A DNA stretch of 64,000 nt from Alphaproteobacteria bacterium (GCA_016757515.1 JAERIN010000003.1:17350-81349); one strand, 5' to 3'. Positions 51,691 to 60,749 are shown, counted from the stretch's first letter. Notes: a model not told the origin generated them from the letters alone. Numbers and translations: made by a program.

Positions 51691-53004
51691 ATGACCATGC
51701 TGTTTTCCGATTCCCGGTCTTTGTACGAGGCTTTTGACAGCTGGAGCGCGGCCATGCGGCCCTTCTCCGCCGCCGCGGGGGAGATCGCAAACCTCCTCAA
51801 CGACCACCGCAACGCGCCCTATCTGCCTGATCTGTGGCGGGCGGCACCGGGCTTCCTGGCTGCGCGCCGGGCGGCGTCCGCCTGGTGGTACCTCGCCGCC
51901 ATATTCACCCGGGCCTATGATAAGCCCGCCTGGGCAATTACGCGCACAGAGGTGAACGGCAAGCCCTGCGGCGTGGCGGTGGAGACCGTGGCGGAAAAGC
52001 CCTTTTGCACCCTCATCCGCTTTGCCAAGACCGTCGAGGTGAAGCAGCCCAAGATGCTGGTCGTCGCGCCCATGAGCGGGCACTACGCGACCTTAGTGCG
52101 GGACACGGTAGAGTCCCTGCTGCCGCACTATGACGTCTATGTCACGGACTGGGTGAACGCACGGGACGTTCCCCTGTCCGAGGGCGGCTTTGACCTGGAC
52201 GCCTTTGTGGACTACCTCATCAGCTTCTCGCATAAGCTGGCCCCGAATCTCCACGTTATGGCCATTTGTCAGCCCGTGGTCCCGCTCTTCATGGCCGCCT
52301 GCCTTATGTCCAGCGCACGGGATACCCGCGCCCCGGCCTCCTGCGTGCTCATCGGTGGCCCCCTGGACACGGCGCAGAGCCCCACGGGCGTGAACACCCT
52401 GGCGATGGACAACCCCATAGACCGATTCCAGAGAAACGTGATCGCCCTGGTGCCCCCGCGCTACCCCGGCGCGATGCGCCTGGTCTACCCCGGCTTTATG
52501 CAGCTTGCGGGCTTTATGTCCATGAACCCGGACAAGCACGCACAGTCCCTGCGCAACGCGGTCCAAAACTTCATAGAAGGGGACTTCGCCGGCGCGCGGA
52601 AGACGGTGATGTTCTACCTGGAGTACTTCTCCGTCATGGACCTGACGGCGGAGTTTTACCTCCAGACCATCAACTCCATCTTCAAAGAAAACCGCCTGGC
52701 TCAGGGGCGCCTGCTCTCCCGCGGGCGTCCGGTGGACCCGAAGGCCGTGGAGAGCATAGCGCTGCTGGCCATAGAGGGAGAGAAAGACGACATCTGCGGC
52801 CGGGGGCAAACCAAGGCTGCGCTGGCGCTGTGCGCAAACCTGCCCGCAGACAAAAAGCGCTACCACCTACAAAAAGACGTGGGGCATTATGGGCAGTTTT
52901 CGGGCTCTAAGTTCCGCAAATACGTCCTGCCCGTGATTCAAGAGTTCACCGCCGCGCAGGGCAAGGCCCGCGCCGCCGCCCGCGCGCCTAAGGCCGTCGC
53001 CTAG
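51691..53004 (+). CDS. phaZ: Intracellular polyhydroxyalkanoate depolymerase
   Basis: Mobilises stored PHA granules. From ATG 51691 (MTMLFSDSRSLYEAFDSWSA) it is 437 residues, with AGGGGGG-type purines just upstream. The alpha/beta hydrolase core shows VVAPMSGHYATLVRDTVESL, YVTDWVNARDVPL and the nucleophile elbow VMAICQPVVPLFMAA with cysteine, as in intracellular PhaZ and PHA synthases, and a late histidine in KDVGHYGQFSG. No phaC or phasin is adjacent. The longer open extension to 51481 has no coding character. Confidence 0.88.
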   Translation: MTMLFSDSRSLYEAFDSWSAAMRPFSAAAGEIANLLNDHRNAPYLPDLWRAAPGFLAARRAASAWWYLAAIFTRAYDKPAWAITRTEVNGKPCGVAVETVAEKPFCTLIRFAKTVEVKQPKMLVVAPMSGHYATLVRDTVESLLPHYDVYVTDWVNARDVPLSEGGFDLDAFVDYLISFSHKLAPNLHVMAICQPVVPLFMAACLMSSARDTRAPASCVLIGGPLDTAQSPTGVNTLAMDNPIDRFQRNVIALVPPRYPGAMRLVYPGFMQLAGFMSMNPDKHAQSLRNAVQNFIEGDFAGARKTVMFYLEYFSVMDLTAEFYLQTINSIFKENRLAQGRLLSRGRPVDPKAVESIALLAIEGEKDDICGRGQTKAALALCANLPADKKRYHLQKDVGHYGQFSGSKFRKYVLPVIQEFTAAQGKARAAARAPKAVA

Positions 53005-53027
53005 CCCTGCCTGCCCGCATGCAGGGC
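53004..53027 (+). terminator. Hairpin after phaZ (possible terminator)
   Basis: GCCCTGC and GCAGGGC (7 bp) enclose a 10-nt loop directly after the phaZ stop codon. No T-run follows, so intrinsic termination is doubtful. Confidence 0.3.
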
Positions 53028-53221
53028 GAGTCCGCCTGCGCGCGCAAGGGGCGGTGCCTAAAAACTGCGCCCTGCACGCCCTGGTGCGGTTGCAGTGCTT
53101 AGCAATTTCTGATTGTATAGCAGGGGACCTGCATGTTCCTCTCGATCCCTTGCCCTGGATGTGTCCCTAAGAGCCCTTTTGTATATGAACTCCTCCGCCA
53201 GCCACTAAGGCCTAAACGCCC

Positions 53222-54952
53222 ATGAGCCTCAAGCGCCTCCGCTTCCGATTCAAAGACGTTCCCATGCTGTGGAAACTCCTGGCCCCCATCGTTCTGATGA
53301 TGGCCATGAGCATGGCCATCCTCTTTATGAACCTCAACAAAGACCGGAATGTTCTGGAGGCCAATAAGGACCTGGCGGAGATCAGCATAGTCGGCGTCTC
53401 AGCCATATCGGACCTTATGCAAGAGTTTCAGGCCCTGGACGTCCTCTTTTTCCGTTATCTCATTGAGCAGTCTGTGGGCTCTCTTGAGAACGGAGAAGAA
53501 AAGATGGACGCTTTGAAGGTGCGGGCCAAGGCGCTAGAGGCCCAGATCGGGGCCGTGTCCCTGCTCTATGAGGGGGAAAACAAAACCAAGCTCCAGAGCC
53601 TCAAGGAAGACTACCATAAGTATGTCGTGGGGGAAAACAACGATGGCGTATACGACGTCGCCAAACAGCTTATGGGTATAGACATAGGCTTTGTTCTCAA
53701 GGGCATAGACCGCTATCAAGAGGTGGGGGACTCCTTCGGGCGCACCATAGCAGAGCTGGAAAAGTCTAAGCGCACGGAGGCCCAGGCCCTGGCCGACCAG
53801 ACGGAGGGGACCATATCCGCAGCCACGTTCCAGTCTGTGGTGACCTCCCTGGCTGCGGGGGTCATCGGCCTTGTCCTGTCCACCATCATGGTGCTTGTCG
53901 TCGTGCAGGCCATAAAGGCCATTGCCGTGGAGACCAGGGCCCTAGCCACGGGGGACCTGTCCGCAGACCTGGCCACCTTAGAGCGCAAGGATGAGCTGGG
54001 CACGATCGTGGAGGGTCTGGTGGTCTTCAAGAAGAACGCCCTGGAGACCGAGGCCCTGCGCGCCCGGCAGGCGGAAGCCGAAGCCCGCGCGCAGGAGGAA
54101 AAACGCCGCATGATGAACGCCCTGGCCGATCAGTTTGACAGCCAGATCGGGGGTGCGCTGGAGCGCCTGGCGGTGGCGTCGCAGAACCTGCAAGAAGCAT
54201 CGCAGACCATGAACACCACGGCGCAAGAGGCCCAGGCGGGCAGCGCAACGGTGGCGCGGGCCATGCAGACAACGAGCGCAAACCTGGGCGCCGTCTCCGC
54301 AGCAGCGGAGGAGATGACGGCCAACGCGCGGAGTATCAGCGAACAAGTGGACGGTGTGACGCAGCGAGCGGGCGCGGCGGTGGAGGGAGCCGAGGTGAGC
54401 ACGCAGAAGGTGAACGAGCTGGGCGCACTCATCGACAACATTGGGACGGTTGTTATGTCCATCCGTATGGTGGCCAAAAAGACCAGCCTCCTGGCCCTGA
54501 ACGCCACCATAGAGGCCGCGCGGGCCGGGGGGGCCGGTAGGGGTTTTGCCATAGTGGCGGGCGAGGTCAAGGCCCTGTCCCAGGAGACAACCCTAAAGAC
54601 CCAGGAGATCGAGGAGCGCATCGCCCAGGTCCAGGGGGCCTCGGCGGGCTCTATGGCCTCCATCCGCACCATCACGAATCACATAACGGAGATCAACGAC
54701 GTCGTGTCCACGACCGCGCGAGCCATACAAGACCAGAACGAGGCCCTGACCGAGGTGACACGGAATGTCATGGAGGTCTCCACAGCCGCCGACGAGGTCT
54801 CGACCTCTGTGGGCGGCCTGCACGCCGGGGCCGCACAGACCCACGACGCCGCGTGCATGGTTGGGTCCGCTGCGGACGAGATTGTGGGCCTTTTGGACAG
54901 CCTGCGCGAATCGGTGGACCAGTTCCTGGCACAGGTCCGCTCAGAGGACTAA
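53222..54952 (+). CDS. Methyl-accepting chemotaxis protein
   Basis: A 576-residue transmembrane chemoreceptor. A first transmembrane helix lies near residues 18-38 (LAPIVLMMAMSMAILFMNL), followed by a periplasmic helical sensor domain of ~170 residues and a second transmembrane segment near residues 201-227 (SLAAGVIGLVLSTIMVLVVV). The HAMP domain follows (ATGDLSADLATLERKDELGT), then the signalling hairpin with tip SLLALNATIEAARAGG and GFAIVAGEVKALS. Together with fliF it implies flagellar motility. The 216-bp upstream interval contains a possible TTGCAG-18-TGTATA promoter near 53090-53120. Confidence 0.94.
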   Translation: MSLKRLRFRFKDVPMLWKLLAPIVLMMAMSMAILFMNLNKDRNVLEANKDLAEISIVGVSAISDLMQEFQALDVLFFRYLIEQSVGSLENGEEKMDALKVRAKALEAQIGAVSLLYEGENKTKLQSLKEDYHKYVVGENNDGVYDVAKQLMGIDIGFVLKGIDRYQEVGDSFGRTIAELEKSKRTEAQALADQTEGTISAATFQSVVTSLAAGVIGLVLSTIMVLVVVQAIKAIAVETRALATGDLSADLATLERKDELGTIVEGLVVFKKNALETEALRARQAEAEARAQEEKRRMMNALADQFDSQIGGALERLAVASQNLQEASQTMNTTAQEAQAGSATVARAMQTTSANLGAVSAAAEEMTANARSISEQVDGVTQRAGAAVEGAEVSTQKVNELGALIDNIGTVVMSIRMVAKKTSLLALNATIEAARAGGAGRGFAIVAGEVKALSQETTLKTQEIEERIAQVQGASAGSMASIRTITNHITEINDVVSTTARAIQDQNEALTEVTRNVMEVSTAADEVSTSVGGLHAGAAQTHDAACMVGSAADEIVGLLDSLRESVDQFLAQVRSED

Positions 54953-54962
54953 AACAGCGCGC

Positions 54963-55973
54963 ATGTACACGGCCCTGGGCTTCATGTCCGGCACCTCCCT
55001 GGACGGGGTGGACGCCGCAGTGGTGGAGACGGACGGGCGCGGGCATGTCCGCCCCCTGGCATCCGCCCACGCGCCCTACGCGCCCAGTCTGCGGCGGGCC
55101 CTCGGTGCCTGCCTGGGCCAGCGGGCCGCGCCCCCCGCAGTCGTGCAGGCCCTGACGGCCGCGCACCTGAACCTGTTCCGGCGCCTCGGCCACAGGGCAG
55201 ACGTCATCGGCTTCCCCGGCCAGACCACGCACCACGACCCAGAGTCCCGCACCACCGTCCAGATCGGCGACGCCGCCTGGCTCGCCCGCCAGACAGGGTG
55301 CGCCGTCATCGCGGACTTCCGCCGCGCGGACGTGGAGGCCGGGGGGCAGGGCGCGCCCCTCATCCCCCTGTACCACCAGGCCCTGGCCGCCGCGCTCCCC
55401 AAGCCGCTGGCCATCCTCAACCTCGGCGGGGTGGGGAACGCAACCAGCCTTCAGGCCGACGCGTTGGACGCGTGGGACACCGGCCCCGGCGGGGCCCTGC
55501 TGGACGACTTCGTGGCCCAGCGCACCGGGCAGCCCTACGACGCGGGCGGTGCCCTGGCCGCGCGGGGGACGCCGGATGAGTCTCTGCTGCGCGCGTGGCT
55601 CGCCCACCCGTACTTCGCGCGCCCGCCGCCCAAGTCCCTGGACAGAAACACCTTTGCGCACTGCCTCGCGGACGCCGCGCGCCTCTCCACGCCCGACGGC
55701 GCGGCGACACTGGCGGCCTTCACGGCCCGCGCGGCGCGGCACATCCCCCTGCCCGGGCCGCTCTACGTCACCGGCGGGGGGCGCAAGAACGCGCATATCC
55801 TGGGCCTGCTGGGCGCGCAGCCCGTGGAGGCGCTCGGCTGGGACGGCGACACGCTGGAGGCCCAGGGCCTTGCGTACCTCGCCGTGCGGAGCCTGTTAAA
55901 GCTCCCCCTCACCTTGCCCTCCACCACCGGGGCACCCCGCCCCCTGACCGGGGGGCAAAAATTTGCGCCATAG
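54963..55973 (+). CDS. anmK: Anhydro-N-acetylmuramic acid kinase
   Basis: Recycles cell-wall anhMurNAc to MurNAc-6-phosphate. From ATG 54963 (MYTALGFMSGTSLDGVDAAV) it is 336 residues. Signature GFMSGTSLDG, GFPGQTTHHDPESRTTVQIG, DFRRADVEAGGQGAPLIPLY, NLGGVGNAT, DTGPGGALLDDF and the C-terminal VTGGGRKNAHIL are all present. It begins 11 nt after the chemoreceptor stop. In alphaproteobacteria anmK often lies next to tyrS, which is not seen here. Confidence 0.95.
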   Translation: MYTALGFMSGTSLDGVDAAVVETDGRGHVRPLASAHAPYAPSLRRALGACLGQRAAPPAVVQALTAAHLNLFRRLGHRADVIGFPGQTTHHDPESRTTVQIGDAAWLARQTGCAVIADFRRADVEAGGQGAPLIPLYHQALAAALPKPLAILNLGGVGNATSLQADALDAWDTGPGGALLDDFVAQRTGQPYDAGGALAARGTPDESLLRAWLAHPYFARPPPKSLDRNTFAHCLADAARLSTPDGAATLAAFTARAARHIPLPGPLYVTGGGRKNAHILGLLGAQPVEALGWDGDTLEAQGLAYLAVRSLLKLPLTLPSTTGAPRPLTGGQKFAP

Positions 55974-56057
55974 GGGCCGCCCCTGTTAGTCTTGAATTGT
56001 GGGCCCAAAAGAGCGATAGATAGGGGGGTGTGAAGCGGAGCATGGGCGGTTTTGGCG

Positions 56058-56477
56058 ATGGACGAGTTTTGGGACGATGTGCCACGCGCACAGCCCCCCG
56101 CCCCTGCGGCGGAGGCCCCCGCGCCCGCGCCAGAGCGGGAGGAGACGGGTACACTGGAAGACTTCATGGTCTACAAGGGTCCAGAGGATATCTCACGTGT
56201 GAAGGTCGCGGCGCGGGAGGACGGGCGCGTCGTGGTGTTCCACAGTCGGCCCTTTGTGGAGGACCTGGCGTACCTGGAGTTCGACCTGGGCACGGGGCAC
56301 CTGACCTTCCTGCGGGAGGACGGCGCCATGCGAGACTTCGGCACGCCCATCCCCGCGCACATGGCCAAGAACATGCAGAACACGCACCAGGTGTTCCTCG
56401 TTTTGATGGACGAGGCCACGGGGCAGGGCGTGCGCGGGCGCTATGTGCCCCTGATTGTGCACAGGAGCGGGGGGTAG
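56058..56477 (+). CDS. Conserved hypothetical protein
   Basis: 139 residues. A proline/alanine-rich linker-like N-terminus (PPAPAAEAPAPAPEREE) precedes a compact acidic domain (FHSRPFVEDLAYLEFDLGTG, MAKNMQNTHQVFLVLMDEAT). No signal peptide or transmembrane helix. Start ATG 56058 is chosen over the TTG two codons upstream. Base composition matches the core genome. No family recognised. Confidence 0.6.
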   Translation: MDEFWDDVPRAQPPAPAAEAPAPAPEREETGTLEDFMVYKGPEDISRVKVAAREDGRVVVFHSRPFVEDLAYLEFDLGTGHLTFLREDGAMRDFGTPIPAHMAKNMQNTHQVFLVLMDEATGQGVRGRYVPLIVHRSGG

Positions 56478-56490
56478 CGCGCCGCGAAAT

Positions 56491-56519
56491 TTGAGGGTTC
56501 GCCGCCCAGGTGGTATACT
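56491..56519 (+). promoter_or_regulatory. Sigma-70-type promoter
   Basis: TTGAGG (56491-56496), a 17-nt spacer and TATACT (56514-56519) read toward the small gene at 56614, giving a leader of about 90 nt. Confidence 0.6.
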
Positions 56520-56613
56520 GAAAGGGAGGGACAAAGCGGCACCAAGACCGCCCAGGCCCCCAAGAGCGGTATTAGGTGCAAACAACAACAATTAACAAAG
56601 AAAGGGGTGTAGT

Positions 56614-56787
56614 ATGGGTGTTTTAATGGAAACCTTTGCGGCCACAAATGCGGCCAGAGAAATGGACGGTGCGTGCTACGTTGAGGGGCATCACGGTCCG
56701 GGCCTTCGCGTGGCGGCGGCACCTTCAGACGTGCAGGCTGTCACGGGGCTAGTTTTTGATCAAATAATAAACGCACCTAGAGTGTAG
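56614..56787 (+). CDS. Small 57-residue protein of unknown function
   Basis: ATG 56614 is preceded by a strong Shine-Dalgarno (AAAGGGG, about 7 nt away). The product starts MGVLMETFAATNAAREMDGA and ends LVFDQIINAPRV. It is soluble and has no recognised motif; GHHGPG in the middle is notable. It has its own promoter (56491-56519) and an intrinsic terminator (56806-56837), so it is a monocistronic unit. The leader is AT-rich (CAAACAACAACAATTAAC) compared with the core genome. Confidence 0.6.
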   Translation: MGVLMETFAATNAAREMDGACYVEGHHGPGLRVAAAPSDVQAVTGLVFDQIINAPRV

Positions 56788-56805
56788 TGATAGGGCCTCT
56801 GTACC

Positions 56806-56837
56806 GGCCCCCCCTCCCCACTGGGGGCGGGGGTTTT
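56806..56837 (+). terminator. Rho-independent terminator
   Basis: A C-rich arm (CCCCCCCTCCCC) pairs with GGGGGCGGGGG around an ACT loop and is followed by TTTT. It lies 19 nt after the small gene's stop codon and before the convergent cation-transporter gene. Confidence 0.65.
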
Positions 56838-56853
56838 GCGTGCCGGGGCCGCG

Positions 56854-57759
56854 CTAATGCCGGCTGTCGTGGTGCGGCACGCCGTGCGGGTCCAGGTGGA
56901 TCATCACCTCCGCGCGGGGCAGGGCCTCCAGGATAGCCGCCTCCACCTCCATCCCTATGGCGTGCGCCGCCGCCAGGGTCAGGCGCGGCTCCAGCTCCAG
57001 GTCCAGGGACACGGCCTCCCGCGCCCCGGCCCGCCGCGTGCGCAGGTCGTGCAGCCCCCGGACCGCCGGGTGCGCCAGGGCTATGGCCTCTATCCGCCCC
57101 CGCGTGGCCGCGTCCAGCTCTGCGTCCAAGAGCATGTCCAGCGCCTGCCCCGCCACGCCCCACGCCGTCCAGCCGACCCAGGCCGCAACCGCCAGGCCAA
57201 ACGCCCCGTCCACCCAGGCCGGGGCCCCCGCCCACGCGGCCACAAGGGTCGCCACGACCCCGCCGTTCAGGGCCAGGTCCGCCGTGTAGTGCGCCGAATC
57301 GGCCTCTAGGGCCAGGCTGGGGGCCTGGGCCACAGCCCGCCGCTGCACCCACAAAATGGCCACAGTCACCAGGGTGGAGCCCAGGACCAGCCCCGCAGCC
57401 AGCAGGGGCACCGCCACCGGGGGCGGGGCCAAAAGGCGGCCCACGGCCTCCGCAGCCAGGAAAGCCCCCGCACCAGCCATCAGGGCCGCCTGCGCCAGGG
57501 CCGCGACCCCCTCCGCCTTGCCGTGGCCGTGGCGGTGATCCGCGTCCGGGGGCCGGTGGGCATAGAGGATGGCCGCGCCGTTCATGGCCGAGACCGCGAT
57601 GTCCACCACGCTGTCCAGGAGGGACGCCAGGACCGCAGCGGAGAACCCCGTGGCGGCGTAGGCCCAGACCTTGGCCGCGACGAGGACCAGCCCCAGGGCG
57701 AGAGTCACCAAAACCGCCCGTGGGGCCGGGTGGCCGTGCGCGTGGGGGCCGCCGTGCAT
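56854..57759 (-). CDS. Cation diffusion facilitator family transporter
   Basis: An inner-membrane metal/proton antiporter (Zn, Fe, Co or Mn efflux). With the start at 57759 (MHGGPHAHGHPAPRAVLVTL) it is 301 residues, with a histidine-rich start. The transmembrane helix carrying SLLDSVVDIAVSAMNGAAIL has the HxxxD-like metal site replaced by DSVVD, and PDADHRHGHGKAEGVAALAQ is the family loop. The second site SAHYTADLALNGGVV (HxxxD) is intact. The C-terminal cytoplasmic domain ends HLDPHGVPHHDSRH. Metal not predicted. Confidence 0.92.
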   Translation of the reverse strand: MHGGPHAHGHPAPRAVLVTLALGLVLVAAKVWAYAATGFSAAVLASLLDSVVDIAVSAMNGAAILYAHRPPDADHRHGHGKAEGVAALAQAALMAGAGAFLAAEAVGRLLAPPPVAVPLLAAGLVLGSTLVTVAILWVQRRAVAQAPSLALEADSAHYTADLALNGGVVATLVAAWAGAPAWVDGAFGLAVAAWVGWTAWGVAGQALDMLLDAELDAATRGRIEAIALAHPAVRGLHDLRTRRAGAREAVSLDLELEPRLTLAAAHAIGMEVEAAILEALPRAEVMIHLDPHGVPHHDSRH

Positions 57760-57821
57760 AGCGCCCCACCATGCGCCCCGTGCCGCCGCCGCGCAAGGCC
57801 CGTGCGGTACCCTGGGGATAG

Positions 57822-58268
57822 ATGCAAAAAATGGGCCGTCAGCGCAAAATAAGTATGGATTCACAGACTGAGGCGTGGTACGCCGCCGCCACCGAGCCCG
57901 TCCGGGCCGGACAAAAAACAAGAAGATATGATATGTTCGACATGAGAAACCCGTGGCTACCCCTTTCTTTTCCTGCTGTTGTCGTTGCTTTCGTTATCGC
58001 GTATGCTTTGACGTCGCCTGAGCACCCCGAACCCCCCGCGCTGGAACCTCTGCCCCCAGAAACCGTTGTGTCAGACTCTTGTCCGCAAGGGTTCACGTGC
58101 ACGGGCGATGACCCAAATTGCGCGGGACTCTTTAATATGATGACTGAAGCCGCACTCAAGCAAAATGAGAATTCCTTAACTTGGCGAGCCTCAATGGCAG
58201 GCGGAAACCCTGGTCATACCTGCAAAGTCACTCGGGAAACGTTGTTCTGGTTAGACCTCCAGCAATAG
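57822..58268 (+). CDS. Single-pass hypothetical protein of mixed base composition
   Basis: Up to 148 residues. The first ~30 codons are GC-rich, but from about 57910 the DNA turns AT-rich. One transmembrane helix (PLSFPAVVVAFVIAYALTS) is followed by a proline-rich stretch and a four-cysteine, periplasm-like domain (SCPQGFTCTGDDPNCAGLF). The true start may be ATG 57942 just before the helix. The composition shift suggests recent insertion between the CDF and TerA-like genes. Function unknown. Confidence 0.5.
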   Translation: MQKMGRQRKISMDSQTEAWYAAATEPVRAGQKTRRYDMFDMRNPWLPLSFPAVVVAFVIAYALTSPEHPEPPALEPLPPETVVSDSCPQGFTCTGDDPNCAGLFNMMTEAALKQNENSLTWRASMAGGNPGHTCKVTRETLFWLDLQQ

Positions 58269-58296
58269 AGTCTGGACCCCGCGCGCGCGACCGTGG

Positions 58297-58302
58297 TACC
58301 CT
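58297..58302 (+). promoter_or_regulatory. -10-like hexamer upstream of the TerA-like gene
   Basis: TACCCT lies seven nucleotides before the ATG at 58310. The surrounding GGTACCCT also occurs near 57807-57814, upstream of the preceding gene. Confidence 0.35.
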
Positions 58303-58309
58303 CGCCCCC

Positions 58310-59032
58310 ATGGCGGATGTCTCCACACGCGGCCTGATGGCCGCCACGCGCGGGCGGGCGAAGTTCTCTGGACACGGCGGCCTGGGCGCGGCGGGCAAGC
58401 GCGTGGCCTCTGGCGCGGCGGACAACTGTGACCTTTTGTCAGAGCCGGGGGCCTCCATCGCCATCACCCCCGGCCAGCGCGGCTTTGAGGACATCACCAT
58501 CGGCGCCGCGTGGGATGAGCCCCCGGCCGAGGTCGGGTTCTTTGCCAAGCTGTTCAAGGGCGCGCCCCAGGGCGTGGACCTGGACCTGGGCTGTTTTTAC
58601 GAGCTGGCCGACGGCCAGCGCGGCGTGCTCCAGGCCTTCGGGAACAAGTTCGGGCGCCTGGACGCCCCCCCGTGGATGCGCCTGTCCGAAGACGCCCGCA
58701 GCGGCGAGGCCGAGGGGGACGACGAGCACATCACCATCTCCGGCGCGCACTGGGACGACGTGCGGCGCGTGCTGATCTATATCTACATCTACGACGGCGC
58801 GCCGCGCTGGAGCGCCATCAAGCCCCGCGTGATGCTGGACATCCCCGGAGAGAACGACCTGGCCGTCATCCTGTCCGTGCACAACGACCGCCTGCCCGTG
58901 TGCGCCGTGGGCGGCCTGGAGAACGTCCGGGGGGGCATAAAGCTCACCAACCACACGGAGTACTTCCCCGGACACCTGGAGATGGACCGGGCGTTTGGCT
59001 TCGGCATGCCCTGGGGCGACGGGCGGAAGTAG
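58310..59032 (+). CDS. TerA/TerD-family tellurite-resistance/stress protein
   Basis: 240 residues. The core VDLDLGCFYELADGQRGVLQ and AFGNKFGRLDAPPWMRLSED are characteristic of TerD-type calcium-binding folds, and VLIYIYIYDGAPRWSAIKP through CAVGGLENVRGG and HLEMDRAFGFGMPWG match TerA. These proteins are linked to tellurite resistance, general stress and phage inhibition, but biochemical roles are unclear. No other ter gene is adjacent. ATG 58310 is favoured by the nearby -10-like element. Confidence 0.82.
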   Translation: MADVSTRGLMAATRGRAKFSGHGGLGAAGKRVASGAADNCDLLSEPGASIAITPGQRGFEDITIGAAWDEPPAEVGFFAKLFKGAPQGVDLDLGCFYELADGQRGVLQAFGNKFGRLDAPPWMRLSEDARSGEAEGDDEHITISGAHWDDVRRVLIYIYIYDGAPRWSAIKPRVMLDIPGENDLAVILSVHNDRLPVCAVGGLENVRGGIKLTNHTEYFPGHLEMDRAFGFGMPWGDGRK

Positions 59033-59136
59033 CGGCGCGGGGCCGCACAAAAGTGTTGACATGTGTTTTTATGGTGTGCTTTTGTGCGCCCCATAGCCCG
59101 AGTGGGGGCCTTAACGCGAGAAAAGGAGATACGCCG

Positions 59137-59367
59137 ATGGTTAGTAAAGCAGATAAGCTGAATACACTGAGGGAGCAATTGGAGGCAACGCAAGAAAGAG
59201 CGGCAGCAGCCCTCAAATTATACCAAATTTCCGAAGACTCTGGAAACCCTAGTAGTTTGTATGGGAAAAACCTTCGTAAAGAGGTGTATGAAGCTCGGGA
59301 AATAAAGGACCAAATCGCGGAACTTGAGGACCAGGACGGCCCCGCGGGCGGCACCACCCAAGGATAG
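59137..59367 (+). CDS. Small coiled-coil protein
   Basis: 76 residues, starting MVSKADKLNTLREQLEATQE, with heptad-like helices (REQLEATQERAAAALKLYQ, then EVYEAREIKDQIAELEDQ). AAAAGGAG lies eight nucleotides before the ATG. A TTGACA at 59056 with a weak -10 is a possible promoter. The 5' two-thirds is lower in GC than the surroundings. Function unknown; it may be an acquired small gene. Confidence 0.6.
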   Translation: MVSKADKLNTLREQLEATQERAAAALKLYQISEDSGNPSSLYGKNLRKEVYEAREIKDQIAELEDQDGPAGGTTQG

Positions 59368-59394
59368 CCCCTGGCCTTGCGCGCGCGGCGGGGG

Positions 59395-59400
59395 TATATA
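59395..59400 (+). promoter_or_regulatory. -10-like hexamer of a probable leaderless promoter
   Basis: TATATA ends six nucleotides before the ATG at 59407. Confidence 0.45.
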
Positions 59401-59406
59401 GGCCGT

Positions 59407-60747
59407 ATGACAAACGACACCTGGACCCCGGGCGCGTGGCGCGGCAAAGAGGCGCGTCAGATGCCCACGTACCCGGACGCAGCGGCCCTGGCCGCCGCCG
59501 AGGCGGAGCTGCGCCGGATGCCCCCCCTCGTCTTCGCGGGCGAGGCGCGGGCCCTGACCAGCGCCCTGTCCGCCGTCGCAGCGGGCCGTGGCTTCCTCCT
59601 CCAGGGCGGGGACTGCGCCGAGAGCTTCGCGGAGTTCGGCGCGGACAAGATCCGCGACATGTTCCGCACCCTCCTCCAGATGAACGTGGTCCTGCTCTAC
59701 GCCGGGGGCGTGCCCGTGGTGAAGGTCGGCCGCATCGCCGGGCAGTTCGCCAAGCCCCGCTCTGCGGACACCGAGACGCGGGGCGGCGTCACCCTGCCCT
59801 CCTACCGGGGGGACAGCGTGAACGGCCTGGAGTTCACAGCGGAGGCCCGCACCCCGGACCCGCAGCGCATGGTCCGCGCGTACCAACAGTCCGCCGCGAC
59901 GCTGAACCTCCTGCGCGCCCTGTCCACCGGGGGGTACGCGGACCTCTCCCGCGTGCACGGGTGGACCCTTGATTTTGTGGCGAACTCCCCCCTGGGCGCG
60001 CGGTACGCGGACCTGGCCGGGCGCATAGAAGACGCCCTGCGCTTCGTGGCGGCCTGCGGCGCGGCGGGCCACCCCGCGCTCCACGCCACGACGCTCTACA
60101 CCTCGCATGAGGCCCTGCTCCTGCCGTACGAGGAGGCGCTCACCCGCGTGGACTCCACCACGGGCGACTGGTACGACACCTCCGCGCACATGCTGTGGAT
60201 CGGCGCGCGCACGGGCCAGGCCGACGGGGCGCAGGTCACCTTCGCGCGGGGCATCGCCAACCCTCTGGGCCTGAAGGTCTCGCCAGACACGCGCGCGGAC
60301 GACCTGCTGCGCCTGATGGACGCCCTGAACCCGCGCAACACCCCTGGGCGGCTGACCCTCATCACGCGCATGGGCGCGGGGAAGGTGGAGGCGCTGCTGC
60401 CGCCGCTGCTGCGCGCGGTGAAGGCCGAGGGGCGGGCCGTGGTGTGGTCGTGCGACCCCATGCACGGCAACACACAGACGTCCGCCAGCGGGTATAAGAC
60501 CCGGCCCTTTGACGCCGTGATGGCCGAGGTCCGGGGCTTCTTCGCCGCGCACCGGGCGGAGGGCACGCACCCCGGGGGGGTCCACCTGGAGATGACGGGG
60601 GACAACGTGACCGAGTGCGTCGGCGGGGCGGAGGCCATCGCGGACGCGGACCTGGGGAGCCGCTACCACACGCACTGCGACCCGCGCCTGAACGCCGCGC
60701 AGGCCCTGGAGCTCGCGTTCCTCATCGCCGAGGAGCTGGGGGGGTAG
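59407..60747 (+). CDS. Class II 3-deoxy-7-phosphoheptulonate (DAHP) synthase
   Basis: Condenses phosphoenolpyruvate and erythrose-4-phosphate, the first shikimate-pathway step. From ATG 59407 ([20 protein letters not shown]) it is 446 residues, as expected for plant-like class II enzymes. Diagnostic segments are [62 protein letters not shown] and [15 protein letters not shown]. The leaderless promoter argues for this start over the slightly earlier frame at 59377. Confidence 0.95.
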   Translation: MTNDTWTPGAWRGKEARQMPTYPDAAALAAAEAELRRMPPLVFAGEARALTSALSAVAAGRGFLLQGGDCAESFAEFGADKIRDMFRTLLQMNVVLLYAGGVPVVKVGRIAGQFAKPRSADTETRGGVTLPSYRGDSVNGLEFTAEARTPDPQRMVRAYQQSAATLNLLRALSTGGYADLSRVHGWTLDFVANSPLGARYADLAGRIEDALRFVAACGAAGHPALHATTLYTSHEALLLPYEEALTRVDSTTGDWYDTSAHMLWIGARTGQADGAQVTFARGIANPLGLKVSPDTRADDLLRLMDALNPRNTPGRLTLITRMGAGKVEALLPPLLRAVKAEGRAVVWSCDPMHGNTQTSASGYKTRPFDAVMAEVRGFFAAHRAEGTHPGGVHLEMTGDNVTECVGGAEAIADADLGSRYHTHCDPRLNAAQALELAFLIAEELGG

Positions 60748-60749
60748 GC

